Below the pieces are notes generated by a model. The model ran no database searches and was not told where the DNA came from. It saw only the letters and a program-made list of their open reading frames with translations. 64,000 nt of DNA from Adineta ricciae (lineage: Eukaryota; Rotifera; Eurotatoria; Adinetida; Adinetidae). The translations under genes were made by a program, and so were the position numbers. The stretch lies in assembly GCA_905250025.1 (NCBI GenBank), contig CAJNOJ010000086.1, forward strand, positions 124,001 through 188,000, written 5' to 3'. Numbering within the stretch: position 1 is the stretch's first letter; the number at the start of each line of letters is the position of its first letter. Below, piece by piece: positions 31,711 through 44,304 of this stretch.

Positions 31711-33588
31711 ATGTTGAACATCACAACACTTTCTCTCATGCTTCATCAGCAATGGTCGATCGATAAATTCCTTCGAATATTCATTCTAAGTGTTATTATT
31801 TGTCTTACAGTGATAGGAAATCTTTATATTGTTTTGTTGTTATCATTTCGTCGACGGCGTACTCGGTTACATCTATTCATATTGAATTTAGCGTTTGGAG
31901 ATTTAGCAATCTGTTGTTGCACGATGACATCTGAATTATTTCTATTAATTTATGATCAAGAATGGATTCTAGGTAATATTGCATGTAAATTAACGTTATA
32001 TATTCAAGTTGTGACAATTGCATCAACGACGTTCATAAATGTTGCCATGACCTATGATCGGTAAGAGAGTTTGTGATGGTGATTGAGATTGATGGATTTG
32101 AATTGCCGAAAATCATCCTTCTAAGCAGTGATTAATGGAAGTATAGGAAAAGTTTCGCTTCCTTGGTTTGATTCAGTTTGCCTTGAATTAATTTGTGAGG
32201 AAGAAATGGAAACTTTGGCTTGCTTACAGCCAATGTGTATGATCAGTGCATACTAAAATGATTCGTTCAGTATCGGTGATCATATTGAAGCGTCTCTATT
32301 TGTCCTAAGATTACTAGCTAGTGCGAAAATAATCCGTTCTCGCTCTCTCCGGAGACATCGGAACCGTCAGCCACTTCTCACTTGCAGAAGAATATTGACA
32401 CATCTGTATTGAACTTGAAAAAATTATTTTAGTCACTACATTCATCGGCATGTGAGAACTAAATATAGATTGTAGGAATAGTGCTTACGAGGAAGTAACC
32501 GACGCAAAAGATTTCATTCTGGAGAATGAGTATCGAGTTGAGACGGAAGTGTGAGAATTGATTATTAGGTTTGAATATGTAATCAGAGTGATCATTAGTC
32601 TTGAAATTGTAGTATTGCACACGGTTTCGCCTTTGATCTAGTTTTTTCCTCTAATTTGAATAACGATACAAATGTGACAAATGAAATTCATAATTAAATC
32701 GAATCGAGTGCAAAGTTTCTTTTCCACAGATGAATCTCAATGATTTCCATTTCAAAAAGGCAAATGAACATGTACCTTTGAACAACAACAACTAACCCTT
32801 CTAATATTTCGTTTAGATATGAAGCTATCTGCTGTCCATTAAGGATTCTTGCAACATTTGGTCGTATATACAGAACTATTCTCTTGTGTTGGATCGCTTC
32901 ATTCATCATTGCTATACCTCAATTATTTATTTTCGAACAAAGTCTCTCTCTCACCAGTCCAACAAAATATCGTTGTGCGAGTACTGGTTATACTGCCGAA
33001 TGGCAACGTCGTGTTTACTTTGCTATTTTCGCTCTTTATGTTTTAATCTTGCCTGTGATCTGCATGACGTATTGGTACATTCGAATCATACGCACAGTGA
33101 ATGCATCATCGAAAGTATGGACAAAAAGCTTGCGCGCTCAATCACCGCCAACGACGTATATTCTCTCCCCATCATCAAAGAAGGTCAGAACAGTGAAATT
33201 AGCGCTTACAATCATCATCGCTTTTGTTGTTTGTTGGACGCCGTACATGGTTCTAACGTTGATCGAAATCTATTCCAATGGTCGTTTTCGTATTCCATCA
33301 TGGTGTGATGGAGTTCTGCAAACTATATGTTTAGTTCAAAGCAGTTTCAATCCGTTTATTTACTTAGGATTCAATCAAAGAAAAAGATCTTCGATAACGC
33401 TGATACTCGCGGCTGCTTCGACGCATTCGCAAAGAAGCAAAATAAAGATTCATGGCAAACTTCGTCAACGAGGTGGTTCAATCTCGCTAGATTCATGGAC
33501 AAAACCATTCTCACGAAACAACACTTTGAATTCATTAAAAATAGATCACGATCAGAGCAGTTCTTCTCGAAATCAAAATTATGATTGA
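31711..33588 (+). CDS. Rhodopsin-class peptide GPCR (vasopressin/GnRH/AKH receptor-like)
   Basis: Exons 31711-32060 and 32817-33588 join to 373 aa with seven hydrophobic segments. Class A landmarks: TM1 GNLYIVLLL, TM2 LNLAFGDLAI (L-x-x-x-D), TM3 ending in MTYDRYEAI (the DRY box), TM6 FVVCWTPYM and TM7 NPFIYLGF (NPxxY). The run KVRTVKLALTIIIAFVVCWTPY resembles vasopressin/oxytocin, GnRH and AKH receptors, so a Gq-coupled neuropeptide receptor is likely (inference). Cysteines before TM3 (IACKL) and in the second outer loop (YRCAST) can form the usual disulphide. The intron splits the DRY motif (DR|Y) and is 756 nt, far longer than most here. AATAAA at 33606 follows the stop by 17 nt. Confidence 0.87.
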
Positions 33589-35008
33589 ATTATTTATCAC
33601 TGATTAATAAAGTTTCGCTGTTCAGAACTTCATTCTACGAAGTATTCCGTACAAAACCCACAGAGATGAACTCGTATGAGGGCAAAAGAAAAGATCACCT
33701 ACATACCCTCGAAAGCGAATCATGCGCACTCGATTAAGTTATTTTGGGTTCTGAAAGTTGTGTGTGAAAAGAGATTAATCAAATCACTCCGATTATCCTC
33801 ATGCAAACAGTGCATCAAGTTTTCTAACAGACCACATCATTTTTCTTTTCGATAAGATCGCCATCTTTGCGTGATTAATTCGTCACAAAGACCAATGGCA
33901 TATGTAATCGAAGATCATCTATAAGATAACGCGTATTCAATATATGAATAATGAGATTCTTATTAGCTCGTATTTCATGACACGATCGTATTTCTATTGA
34001 GTGTATTCCATGTCAAAAAAAAACACATGCTTACGTGGTGAATAATTCCAGCACTGGAAGTGTAGATCTTCTCAGAGAATTAAAGCCATGTTTACCATTC
34101 CATGTCTGACTATCTTTCACATAGAACGACAATCTCATCCGTGATTATCACTATTGATAAAGAAAACAAATGACGAAACAACGGAGACTAAGTTGCTAGA
34201 TACCAGATGTTTCTGTCGGAATCATATAAATCAAAACTGATGATGATTGAATTCCATATATGTATGTGAACTTGTTATAGATCGTGTACTCAATCTAATT
34301 GGAAATTGATTACACCGTTAAGTTTCTACGCATGAAATCTCAATGTTTTCTAACATCTATTTGAAGAGAAACTGTATTAGCAAATTATCTCTTGGCATTT
34401 ATGTTGTCATGTTTGATGACATTTATGCAAGATAATTAGTTTCTATTTTTCAGTATGACAGTCATTAGTTCAGTCAACATATTTTTTCTTCTACTTCTAT
34501 CGATATATGATGTAATCCGACAAATCCTGACATCCCATCAGGTGAGATTAAAACTGATTTTACCATGCTACTATACGTCAGAAATTGACCGAACTAGTAT
34601 GAACTATAAAGCAGTCAATACTACAGAAAACACCTTAAGGTTTCTTTTGAATAAAAAAAAATTAAATGAAATATATAAAATTCAGCTACTTTGATTAGTT
34701 CAGACTATGAAAAAATTTCAATGATTTGATGTACCATATGTCGTTAATTAGTAGTTTAGACTTCAAGGCCTGCAGGTTATTCGCTCATGTGAATTTTTTC
34801 AATGAAAACTTTACGTAAAGTTATTGACCGTATGAAGCAGGTTAATCAACGTCACACAAAGACAATCTCATACAAGACATGCAACTGCAAATAAAATGAC
34901 CGACAAAAAGCATCCACGCTCACTTCCGGCGTCTTTGTCGCCGTGTATTGTTTGAAACATGAAGTAGAATTGCGACGCAGAAAACAGTTTCCACATTCGA
35001 TTATCTTC
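33589..35008. other. Intergenic region, no gene seen
   Basis: About 1.4 kb of AT-rich sequence between two plus-strand genes. It contains the AATAAA at 33606 and the upstream region of the F-box gene. A plus-strand open frame at 34455-34694 lacks family features. No repeats were recognised. Confidence 0.5.
33606..33611 (+). terminator. Probable polyadenylation signal of the peptide GPCR
   Basis: AATAAA 17 nt after the stop codon. Confidence 0.45.
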
Positions 35009-36459
35009 ATGGCAGACAAAGCAGGTCAGTTCGAAAATCTTTCCGATGAACTACTCCTAGAAATCTTTCAATATCTGCACGCTTTGGACCTTTTCACAGC
35101 ATTTTCTTCTCTCAATAATCATTTTACGTCGATTTTATCATCAGTGAAACTTCACGTTGTTATTAATGATCTTCATTCTCATCATCACGTTCAATTTCTC
35201 TCTTCATTTCTTCATCAACATGCTCATCAAGTAATTTCGATTTCCCTTCATGATCAACTTCATAATATGTCGTCAGTTATACATTTTCTTTTCAATCAAC
35301 ATTCTTTCGAAAATCTGCGCCATTGTACATTCAGTTCAATTTCATCGACAACAGAACTTATTACACTCGTTGATCAACTGAAATTATGTACTAAACTGAT
35401 CTCATTTAAAATATTTCAACCATTTGATTTGCCGCTATCTTCTGACATTAAAAAACAGTTAATATCCATTGCTTTACAACACGTTCCTCCAAAATTTCAG
35501 TCAGTTGATTTGTCCTTTTGGTGCTATGCTGCACATTTCCTTGTGAATAATTCAATCAATTCAACATTAACAAGACTCCATGTCCTACTCACAGGATCTA
35601 TTGCTGTCTGCTCGATCTATAGTGTTCTTTATATACTACGTATGTACTACGCATTACGAGTATTTTACATTGACATAAAAGATGACGAGCATGCAAGTGA
35701 TCAACAACTTATGTATGTCTCATTTTCATAATTCTATAATTGTTCACTAACATTACTTTTGTTTTTTGCAATAGAAGACCAAGATTACTGACCTCGTTTG
35801 TTACACATCCGCCAATAGTGTTATCACTGACGTCGTTTTACTTGCATATAATATCATTTTGTGATTTGGAATCGTTACGTGTTGTTTTACGTTGCATGCC
35901 AAATCTTCGTCAATTGGTTCTTACTATTGTTCCTACACCATCAATTCTACCCAGATATGCAGATATATTCAAAGGTGATGAATGGGAAAAATTATTAACA
36001 TCGCTTTTTTCGCAACTGAATCTGTTTGACTTGCTTGTAAGTGTTGAATATCCGACTCTTCCGCTTGATCCAGCAGTTATTGTCAATTCTTTTGACTGTT
36101 TCACTAAGAAATATGATGATTGGCAGTTGCTTTCCCGAGATACAAACAAATTAATCGAACGATTTCCATCGCTTGTTCATTTGGAATTTCAATTGAGCTT
36201 TGGCAAAGAATTGCCACCACTTCTCGATATTTTCCTCGGTGGTCTGCCTGACCTAGTTCACATAAGGGTGCATTTCGATCTGATACGACTAGTTCAAAAT
36301 GAAAAACATTGTATTGATTACATCGCCAAAAAACGTCGCACAGCATTTCCGTGGATTGCCTGCAATGCAGAGGATATTTCTGTTAGAATTGTCAGAAAAA
36401 CTGTGAATATCTATTTGAAAGGTTGTTCAATGTGTACAAACAACGCAAATCATTGCTAG
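35009..36459 (+). CDS. F-box protein with LRR-like C-terminal region
   Basis: Exons 35009-35712 and 35775-36459 join to 462 aa. The ATG at 35009 was chosen because the longer open frame has no ATG. Residues about 8-45 are a clear F-box (FENLSDELLLEIFQYLHALD; LFTAFSSLNNHF), which binds SKP1 in SCF ubiquitin ligases (family knowledge). The rest has irregular Leu-rich segments (LRHCTFSSISS; ESLRVVLRCMPNLRQLVLTI; FPSLVHLEFQLS; LPDLVHIRVHFD), like the degenerate LRRs of F-box substrate receptors. The region at 35150-35300 is rich in His and Ser. The substrate is unknown. I believe such F-box genes form large lineage-specific families in bdelloids (recollection, not seen here). Confidence 0.8.
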
Positions 36460-36736
36460 AAATTCCGTCATAGAAAAGAATCTGTTCCTTTCAAAAGAAG
36501 AAAAACAACGATCTGCATATGTGTACGTATATTTGGTTTTACTTTAAGTGAATACCTCATTTGATGATCCTTTATCGTCTACAAAAAAAACTGATATGAA
36601 TAAAAAAGAAAAAAAATTTCCAAAAAGAAAACAAAAAAAAAACAAAACGTAAATATTTAAACGATGTATGTATATATACACATGAAGAAGGCAACAAACA
36701 AACAAAAAGAGATTTGGTTTCTATTCGAATAAATAA

Positions 36737-38029
36737 TTATTTATGTTTATTCGCTTGTGAACGTGATGCACTTTTATTTCGATTATTGTTTCCATTCAAG
36801 TCCGAACTTAACTGTTGTCTTGCTTGTCCACATGCCTGAGCAAGATCAATATCTGATAGAGGAAGTTTATCCATTTTGATTAGAAGAGTTTCGAATGGAA
36901 GTTGTTTTGCTGTTTGTTTAATGAGTGCAACAAGATCCATAGCATTATCACATTTATGTGCTTTTGAGACGGTATCAGTTGGACCAATTTCAAGTGTTTC
37001 ACGCACAATTACAAGCGCGAGTCGAAATAATACTTTAACACCTTCGCAAAAAAACATATCCCAGATACGAAATAGTTGAGGGGCACGATATGTTCGCGAA
37101 AATAACGTCATATACCAATCGAGTGTATATAATATTGGATCGACATCAAGTTTTTTCTAAATGAAAGAAAGCAATGCAGTGAGGACGAATTCCGATCAAA
37201 CAAGTTAATCTCTTCGACTGAGTGACTTACAAGTAGACGATGACCTTTCGATGTAACTTTTTGTATAAGCAATTCTGTTGCTAATGCATCTTCTTTAACT
37301 GCCATTAGGCCATCACTGAAATATCCTTTTACGTATTCTTCATTAATCTGAACAAAAACCCAAAATGCTTGTTCAGGTGGTAAATGCATTAGGAGGATCG
37401 CAGCAATGGGTGCCTGTGCTTGACAGTAACCAACGTCAGGATCATGTACAGCATATGCTTTCAATACATCATATAAACTCTGTTGTCTGAAATTGAAATC
37501 AGTTCTTTTGATCTTTGCTTTCATTCGATCGTATTTCCTTACCCGCAACCGTCGTCTCGGAACATTTCGTGGTCGGGAAAAGATCGTGCGAGATCTTTTC
37601 GAATATCATCTACTACGTGTGATGCTGGCGTTTGTGTTAAATAGAAACTGAATACACTTCCTGTCGGACAATTTCTGTCCGCATTTTCATGTCGAAATTT
37701 AGCTGCTGATAGATGATACCAAGCTTGACCGCGTACAGATGGTGGTATGCCTTTCCGACATCGTTCTTTGACTTTATCGAAACGTGAATCAATAAACGTC
37801 GCCCATCGAGCAAACATATCCAGCCATTTTTGTTCTCGACGACGCGCTACTGATGCTTTTACTGATTCTTCCATTCTAAAAAAAACAAACAATAAACGAA
37901 ACAAATTCACTAAATCGATTGAACATTTCATTAGTCTTACTCGAGTTCATTGGGTGAAACAAAAAATCCATATGTATTCGGTACTTCATCACGTTCCTGT
38001 TCGCTGTTACGAGAGTAATTATTTACCAT
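36737..38029 (-). CDS. TBC-domain Rab GTPase-activating protein (TBC1D10-like)
   Basis: Exons 37941-38029, 37543-37875, 37231-37486 and 36737-37156 join to 365 aa. The N-terminal NTYGFFVSPNELE and RRREQKWLDMFARW match the TBC1D10 subgroup. The TBC domain follows with the arginine finger in KGIPPSVRGQAWYHLS and the glutamine finger in PDVGYCQAQAPIA. Later family blocks are WVFVQINEEYVKGYFSDGL, LYTLDWYMTLFSR and LFRIWDMFFCEGVKVLFRLA. Both catalytic fingers are kept, so GAP activity is expected; TBC1D10 proteins act on Rab27/Rab35-type GTPases (family knowledge). The C-terminal 25 residues are Asn/Ser/Lys-rich. The gene converges with the F-box gene (277 bp apart). Confidence 0.88.
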
Positions 38030-38217
38030 GTCTTAAACGAAGTACAAGTTCATCTAAAAAATAACAACAAAAAAAACTATCATTTATTCATTTGTTACAA
38101 AACAACATTAGGAAAATACTTCATAATATTCGATTCTATACCGAAAAGAAAAAGATCAATAAAAAAAATATACATATCAAAAACAGAAACGAAAAAACAC
38201 CTAGTTGAGAGATTCTT

Positions 38218-41200
38218 CTAATGATGTCCACCGTCATCATCATCTACTAATAATAGATCTTCCTCGTCGTTGTGATTGGTGTCGTTTAATACATGCTGTG
38301 GATTGGAATTTGACTGCGTATGATAGTATGCATGTAAATGAAAGTCTTCGTTTTCATAAGCCACTAATTCATCGACAATGGATCGAAAAGATATTCGATC
38401 ACCGGGTGAAAACGTCCAACAAGCACGCATCAGTTTATGTCTAAAATCAATGTGAATTACGTGCAAAAATGATAGAGAAATAGAGAGCTCATACAAAATT
38501 TCAGGACAATTTAACGGACGTTCAAGTGTTATATTTCCATAACGAACATAATGTACAACTTCTTCATTGCCATAACCCTGATAGGGTTGTTCAGCTAAAG
38601 TGGCAATTTCCCATAGAAGAACACCAAATGACCTGAAAGACATGTTTTGCTCGAAGAATCAATTGAACGAAGAAAGGACTTTTACCAAACGTCGGAAACG
38701 GTGTCGAATCGTCCATCTCGTAAACTTTCTGGCGCCATCCATCGAATGGGAAGGAAACTTCGACCACCCCGTCGGTAATAATCTGTTTCGTATATGTCAC
38801 GAGTCAAGCCAAAATCTATACGAAAAAAAGAAAGTGATCGCATCGAAGTCACTCCCAATGAACGAATAGAATGTCAGTTTTACCTCCAACTTTACATGTG
38901 TGATTTCCATTCACCAGACAATTTCTGGCCGCTAGATCTCGATGCACAAATTTCTGATCTGATAGATAGTACATTCCGTCGGCTACATCCAAAGCTAGTT
39001 GAATCATTGCGGACTCAGACAGTGTTGAGCTATTTGGCTATAAGAAAACAAAATCAACTAGTTTTGTTTCCTTGAAAGAACAACAAGATATACATTAGCT
39101 TCGTTAGGTCGATGTCGATATAAATAGTTTTTCAAATCTCCGTTTTCCATCAGTTCCATGACCACATACGGTGGTCGAATACGTGAACATATTCCATACA
39201 GTTGTATTACGTGATAACATTGAAATTGTCTACAAACAAAGGAAAGTAATGCAAAATCAACGTCTGAGGAGAGGCGAAAGTGTTCAACGAACTTCATTAT
39301 GGATGCTTCTTGTAATAAATCTGTTGGATGTGTTGTCCGAACCTTTGAAAGAAGAAAAAAAAAACGATCATGAGAATTCATGTCAAGCAATAATAAACAT
39401 GTCTATATTTACTTTGACAGCACATGCAGTTACTGTTCCATTTTGTAATCTGAGAATACCTTGATAAACTTGACCGAAATGACCTTGTCCGATAAGTTTA
39501 TCTAATGTAACAGAATCTTTATCAATTTCCCATTGATCTGGCGTATATAATTCTAAAATGAAGACACACATTGAGAAATTAAACGTTCGCTTGATGTCAA
39601 CAAACCATAGTTGGGATTTTTCGAAATCGATGCTTTATTATCTCCTCGGCCATATCTATAGTAATAAAACGGTGCGCCAATAATAATAATTAGTAGAAGT
39701 AAAATCGAGCCAGTGACTAATACGGTCAATATCATACGATTTTGTCGACTTAACATGTTACCTGAAGTAAAGATTATGATAGAGAGGTGAATTGAAATAG
39801 TTTTCTAGGTACTAACTTGGTAAATCTTCTGTCATGAATCTCAATTGAAAATATAGACTCGTCGAATTTTCTGAGTACTGTTCATCGTTAATCAATTGTC
39901 GATCTTTATATTCATTATCTATTCTAGCAATTGTATAAGTTATAATTCGTAGTCGATAGGCAGTTCGAGGTAAAAGAGTAATGTTAATAGAATTCGTATT
40001 ATGTCCAACACATCGATCTTCTTTCGGTCCATTGGTACTATCTTGTCCAACTGAAACGACGTAAAAATAAATCAAGCCATTTGGTTTCAGCGGCTTTGAC
40101 CACGATATATGATAATTGAAGGATTTCGTGTTCGATGATAATCGATTTGGATCTTCCGGCAGTGTAATCAATTTCACGTTTCGCACAATATCACGTGATG
40201 CTAAACGAGAAGTCAATATTGAGGATGCATGAACAGTTTCAATCCTAATACATACGATCACCCGGCTTCGTTCGAACCGTCAAAGTAATTCCATTGAGAC
40301 TGCATGCATCGGATAAGGACTGATTTGATAGATCATGACATGCATAGACTTGGAACATGTATAACTGTGCTTCTTTCAGTCCATCAATAATTGCTCGCGT
40401 AGTCGATACTGAACGGTTGTAATTATTTATATATGGTTTATGTTCGACAACAGGTTTTTCACGCGAATCCGATTTCGATTGTTCACGAAGTGCACTGCTC
40501 TTGTCTTCAAAATAAATGTCTAAATCATTGATAATGGTGTCTTTCAGTTCGGGACGAATAAACAAAGCTTCTTTTCGTTGACTGACAGAATTGATCAATT
40601 CATATTCAAGTATGGATAAATCAGTGACAACTTGATCGATATCTTGATTTCCTGTGGCATCTTCTTCATTTTCATCGTCACTATTGGAAATAATGCTATT
40701 CTGTCGAGATTTCGGACGTGGACAACGTGTCGATTGAGTGATATTCAGATCATTTCGTCCAACAGTTACTTCTGACAGCCAACGATCTACAGAAATCGAG
40801 AAATTTATTTTTCAAATGGAATCACCTTGTGTTGCTCATTTACCTTTCATCAAACAGAGTAATTTCCAATTATCAACAGGTAACCGATCTTCAATCGGTG
40901 CATAATAGACAAGATACGTTGCTATTATACCGTGAGATTTCGACGGCGGTTGCCAAGTCAGCTCGATGGCTGATTGCAGCAATGACTCCCCACGTAAATT
41001 AACAACTGGTTCTGGCTGTCGTGGTAATGTCGGAAAATAAATGATCGGAGAGAACAAACCGATGGTGTTCACATTCGAAGTTATTGATGCATAGACAGCA
41101 TACCATTCATCACCGTTCAACGATGTTAAATCGGCGTATAATGGTAGTGTTCCACCTAGAAGAGAATCGAATGAGAATGAAACCTCAAATGATATGAATT

Positions 41201-44035
41201 CATCTTGAAAAAGTATTCATATCAATTAGAAAAATATTTCCTATATTGTCATGTTTATTTTGATAAGAGGACTATCATATCGTCGAGACAGGAAGTCTAT
41301 ATCTATTCGATGTTATTTCAGTTGGATATATTACATATACATGCGTACACGTATTCAAGCACAACAGATCATCTCTTCTAGTCTCCTAACGAATGATGAT
41401 CGAATTTTGAAATATCCTACCGGTAGACGCTAGATTATGGCTGACTTTTTCGACCAATCTGAACCATTTATGCGATTGTGTAGCGTCGAAATGTGTTTCG
41501 TTTTTCGTTTTCGTTGGTTTGTAATAAACGGATAGAAATGGTCGACGTAAGTGTTCGGCTTTTCCACTCGAGCGAAAAAATAGTTCCTTAGGCACGGATA
41601 CCATCACTCGAGCAGTCAACGAGCGTATCTTGTCGACAGATATTCGCAACGAATTCGATTCACACGATGCCAAATATCCGTTTGCGTATCCATTGTATGT
41701 ATCCTGTGAGACTTGAAGTTCTAAAGCAGACGGATGAAGTTTCTTTTTCACATAGAATCAAATGAAATGACCAACCTTTGTCACGAGAAGTTGTGAGTTC
41801 AATGAAATCGGTGATATGTTTCAAGCATAAGCGTGCGTTACGCACGATATTTATGCTTCCTTGGACAATAGGTGGTGGCTGACCGATTGGCCAAAGTTCT
41901 GTGAGAAATTCATTTTCTTCGATGGTGATTGTTGCATTCGCCGTTATGCCAATGCGTTGCAGTCGAGAGAACATATTCAAGGTGGAAAATACTTTGACAT
42001 TGTGAATTGTAAATTCATGATCGATCTGTTCGAGACCATCAAATGCCGTAAAAGCTTCATTAAAATGAGTTCCGCGTGCGTCAACTGTTGCAATATTGTA
42101 GATATTCAACGTATGAACACGAGAACAGTATTTCAATGATTGAAAATCCGCTATGGATCGAAGATGTTTCTCCTTGCAAGCTCCATTACAGTAACCATTT
42201 TCCGGCGATGATATACAACGAACGCATCGTGATCCTGTTTCATGTTTAAAGCCGGATGGACATGCGTAAACGCATTCGTTCACTTCATCTAGGATAAAAC
42301 CAGAACCCATGAAAAACGATATACATTCTTGACGAGTGATGCACAAAGAACCGCCAGTCTTAAAAGAAAAGAGAACAACTGAAGCTCTCGAAAGACAATA
42401 GAACAATTCTACCTTTAACATATTTGACGGACATTGCTGTACGCATTTTCCTGTTGCGTAAATTCTCATACTTCTACAAGCATTACAAACTAAACTTGTA
42501 GTATTTGTCGTATTACCATAATAACATCCTCCAACACAATCTGCTGGACAACATGTGTCTTCTGACAAGCAATTTCCTTTGCACTGAATGGGACATCGTT
42601 GTTGACATCGTGAGGGTGACCAACATGCAGACGGACATGTTGGACAGAAAGCACAGTTATCACGATTTTGTCTTGAGATCACTTGTGATGCTTTACTTTC
42701 CATAATATCATTCCACCGTATTGATGTTGTGTAACATAACTGTGCATTTCGAGCAAGGATTATACTTCCACGACGTACACTTATTAAAGATATTAAACCC
42801 AAGTCATCTAAGAGAAAATTATCCATAATTATTAATGAATAACTATGATACAATTCTCGTCCATGAATAATTGACAAGCGTGGAAACATTGTCGAGAATG
42901 AGCGCATGGATGAATAACCCAAGAGTATATATCCATAAACTTCACGAAGATATGGAAAGCGTATTTGAGTTATTGCTGTCGTCGTATTGGCATTTGTCAA
43001 GGAATGCATAGGTGCATATGTCATCGAACCAAGAATAATTTCACAGGCACTCAAAGCTTGAGTATCAAGACCACGGCGTAATTCAAATAATGTAATGCGT
43101 ACATCACCACAGACTAAAATGAAGAAAGTATGTTTGAATTAGTATACATTTCTTTCATCAAAGCGCCATCGACATTTACAGAGTTCCACTTTTCCTGAAG
43201 GACAAAAAGAAGTTTATGTCTTCTGCTGTTGCACTTAATTCTATTTTTATCAACTCAAGTAGCTATACCGTAGAACATCCTTAGATCACATCTAAACAGA
43301 CACTAAATTATTCTTTCTATTAATAAAATGAGTACAACATGTTTCTTATACCCCTCCAACGATTAAAGCGAAAGACATACGTCATCCTTTTTTCCCATTC
43401 TCATCGTCTTGCCAGTATTATAATTAATTTCAAACAATTCATCACGCGTCTCAAAGACTCTCCACAATGTCATTGAAGGAAAAGAATATACGTAAATAGT
43501 ACTTCGTTCAATCTTAATTCATCTTATGATCAATTCAATTTCATAGAAGTACATTATTAATTCTAGTACTCCCAACTTGAATCATCTTGGACTCTAATAG
43601 TAGTAAATGTAACTATATCAGAAAAGTTTTTAAATGAGATTAGCGGTACTGCTACGAGTCTGGGTTAACGTACGATTTTAATGAATCATGTAGAGAAAGG
43701 ATGCGAAGCGGCTATGCCAGAAAGCGGTCTTCAGGATGATACAACAAAAATTTTCAAATTATAGGGTGATTTTCAGATGAGATGAACAACTATATCCAAA
43801 CATAATAGAGTAGTTCATTTATGTCCATAAAAAGTGGAAAACAAAAGATGGTAGTACAAGAGTTAATCGAAGTGAAAGAAATAAAATAGAAAACTAATTG
43901 TTTGAAAGTTAATTTACCTTTTGGATGTGGTTTAGCTATGGCTATTGTTTCAATAGTGGCATTTTTTTCCGCTTGGATCCAGAGAATATATAAGAATAGA
44001 AGAACAATGATCACATATGATTCGCCCTTATTCAT
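38218..44035 (-). CDS. Insulin/IGF receptor-like tyrosine kinase
   Basis: The first exon (43918-44035) encodes a signal peptide ([20 protein letters not shown]). An 804 nt intron follows. Exons from 43113 down encode an L1 domain, a furin-type Cys-rich region ([36 protein letters not shown]), an L2 domain and fibronectin III modules ([39 protein letters not shown]). Next come a TM helix ([19 protein letters not shown]), a juxtamembrane NPNY (NPxY docking site) and the kinase: [86 protein letters not shown] and [20 protein letters not shown]. The activation-loop tyrosines match the insulin receptor. I see no tetrabasic alpha/beta cleavage site. The tail is short and acidic ([12 protein letters not shown]). 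Confidence 0.92.
43114..43917 (-). other. Long first intron of the insulin-receptor-like gene
   Basis: This 804 nt GT-AG intron separates the signal-peptide exon from the rest of the gene. It was deduced from the exon frame: Lys codon plus G, then TC TGT GGT, giving KVCGDV. No nested gene or repeat was recognised. Its length is about fifteen times the usual intron here, so it may hold regulatory sequence. Confidence 0.7.
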
Positions 44036-44239
44036 CTAGAATAAAAATTATCAAATAATCCATTAAATATAGGAAAATAAATAATAATCTCTTTCTTATT
44101 CTTAGCATTGTGATTTTTTTCTTTCTTGTACAAGAAAACAGAAACGCCCAATACCAAATGGTAACATAAGAAAGAACAAGATTTTCTTTTTTTTGTAAAA
44201 TTACACGCGTAAGTATATATAAAGAGATAACAAGTGAAT

Positions 44240-44280
44240 GCGAAGAAGAAAAGAGAAAGAGAGAGAGAGAACAGAAAAAG
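44240..44280. repeat. Purine-rich GA/AAG tract
   Basis: A run of GAAGAAGAAAAGAGAAAGAG type lies in the 269 bp spacer between SCYL1 (3' end) and the insulin-receptor-like gene (5' end), near the latter's presumed promoter. Confidence 0.7.
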
Positions 44281-44304
44281 ATGCTTTCAACACCGGTTGC
44301 CAGT

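Noticed and set aside
31535-31717. Plus-strand 60-codon frame upstream of the peptide GPCR
   Set aside because: It overlaps the likely 5' UTR and stops just after the GPCR start; no homology seen.
34455-34694. Plus-strand frame between GPCR and F-box genes
   Set aside because: Hydrophobic start looked like a signal peptide, but the rest is AT-driven residues (Lys, Asn, Ile) with no cysteine pattern or family.
34943-35008. N-terminal extension of the F-box protein
   Set aside because: The extended frame begins at GTG, not ATG; the first ATG is 35009, just before the F-box.
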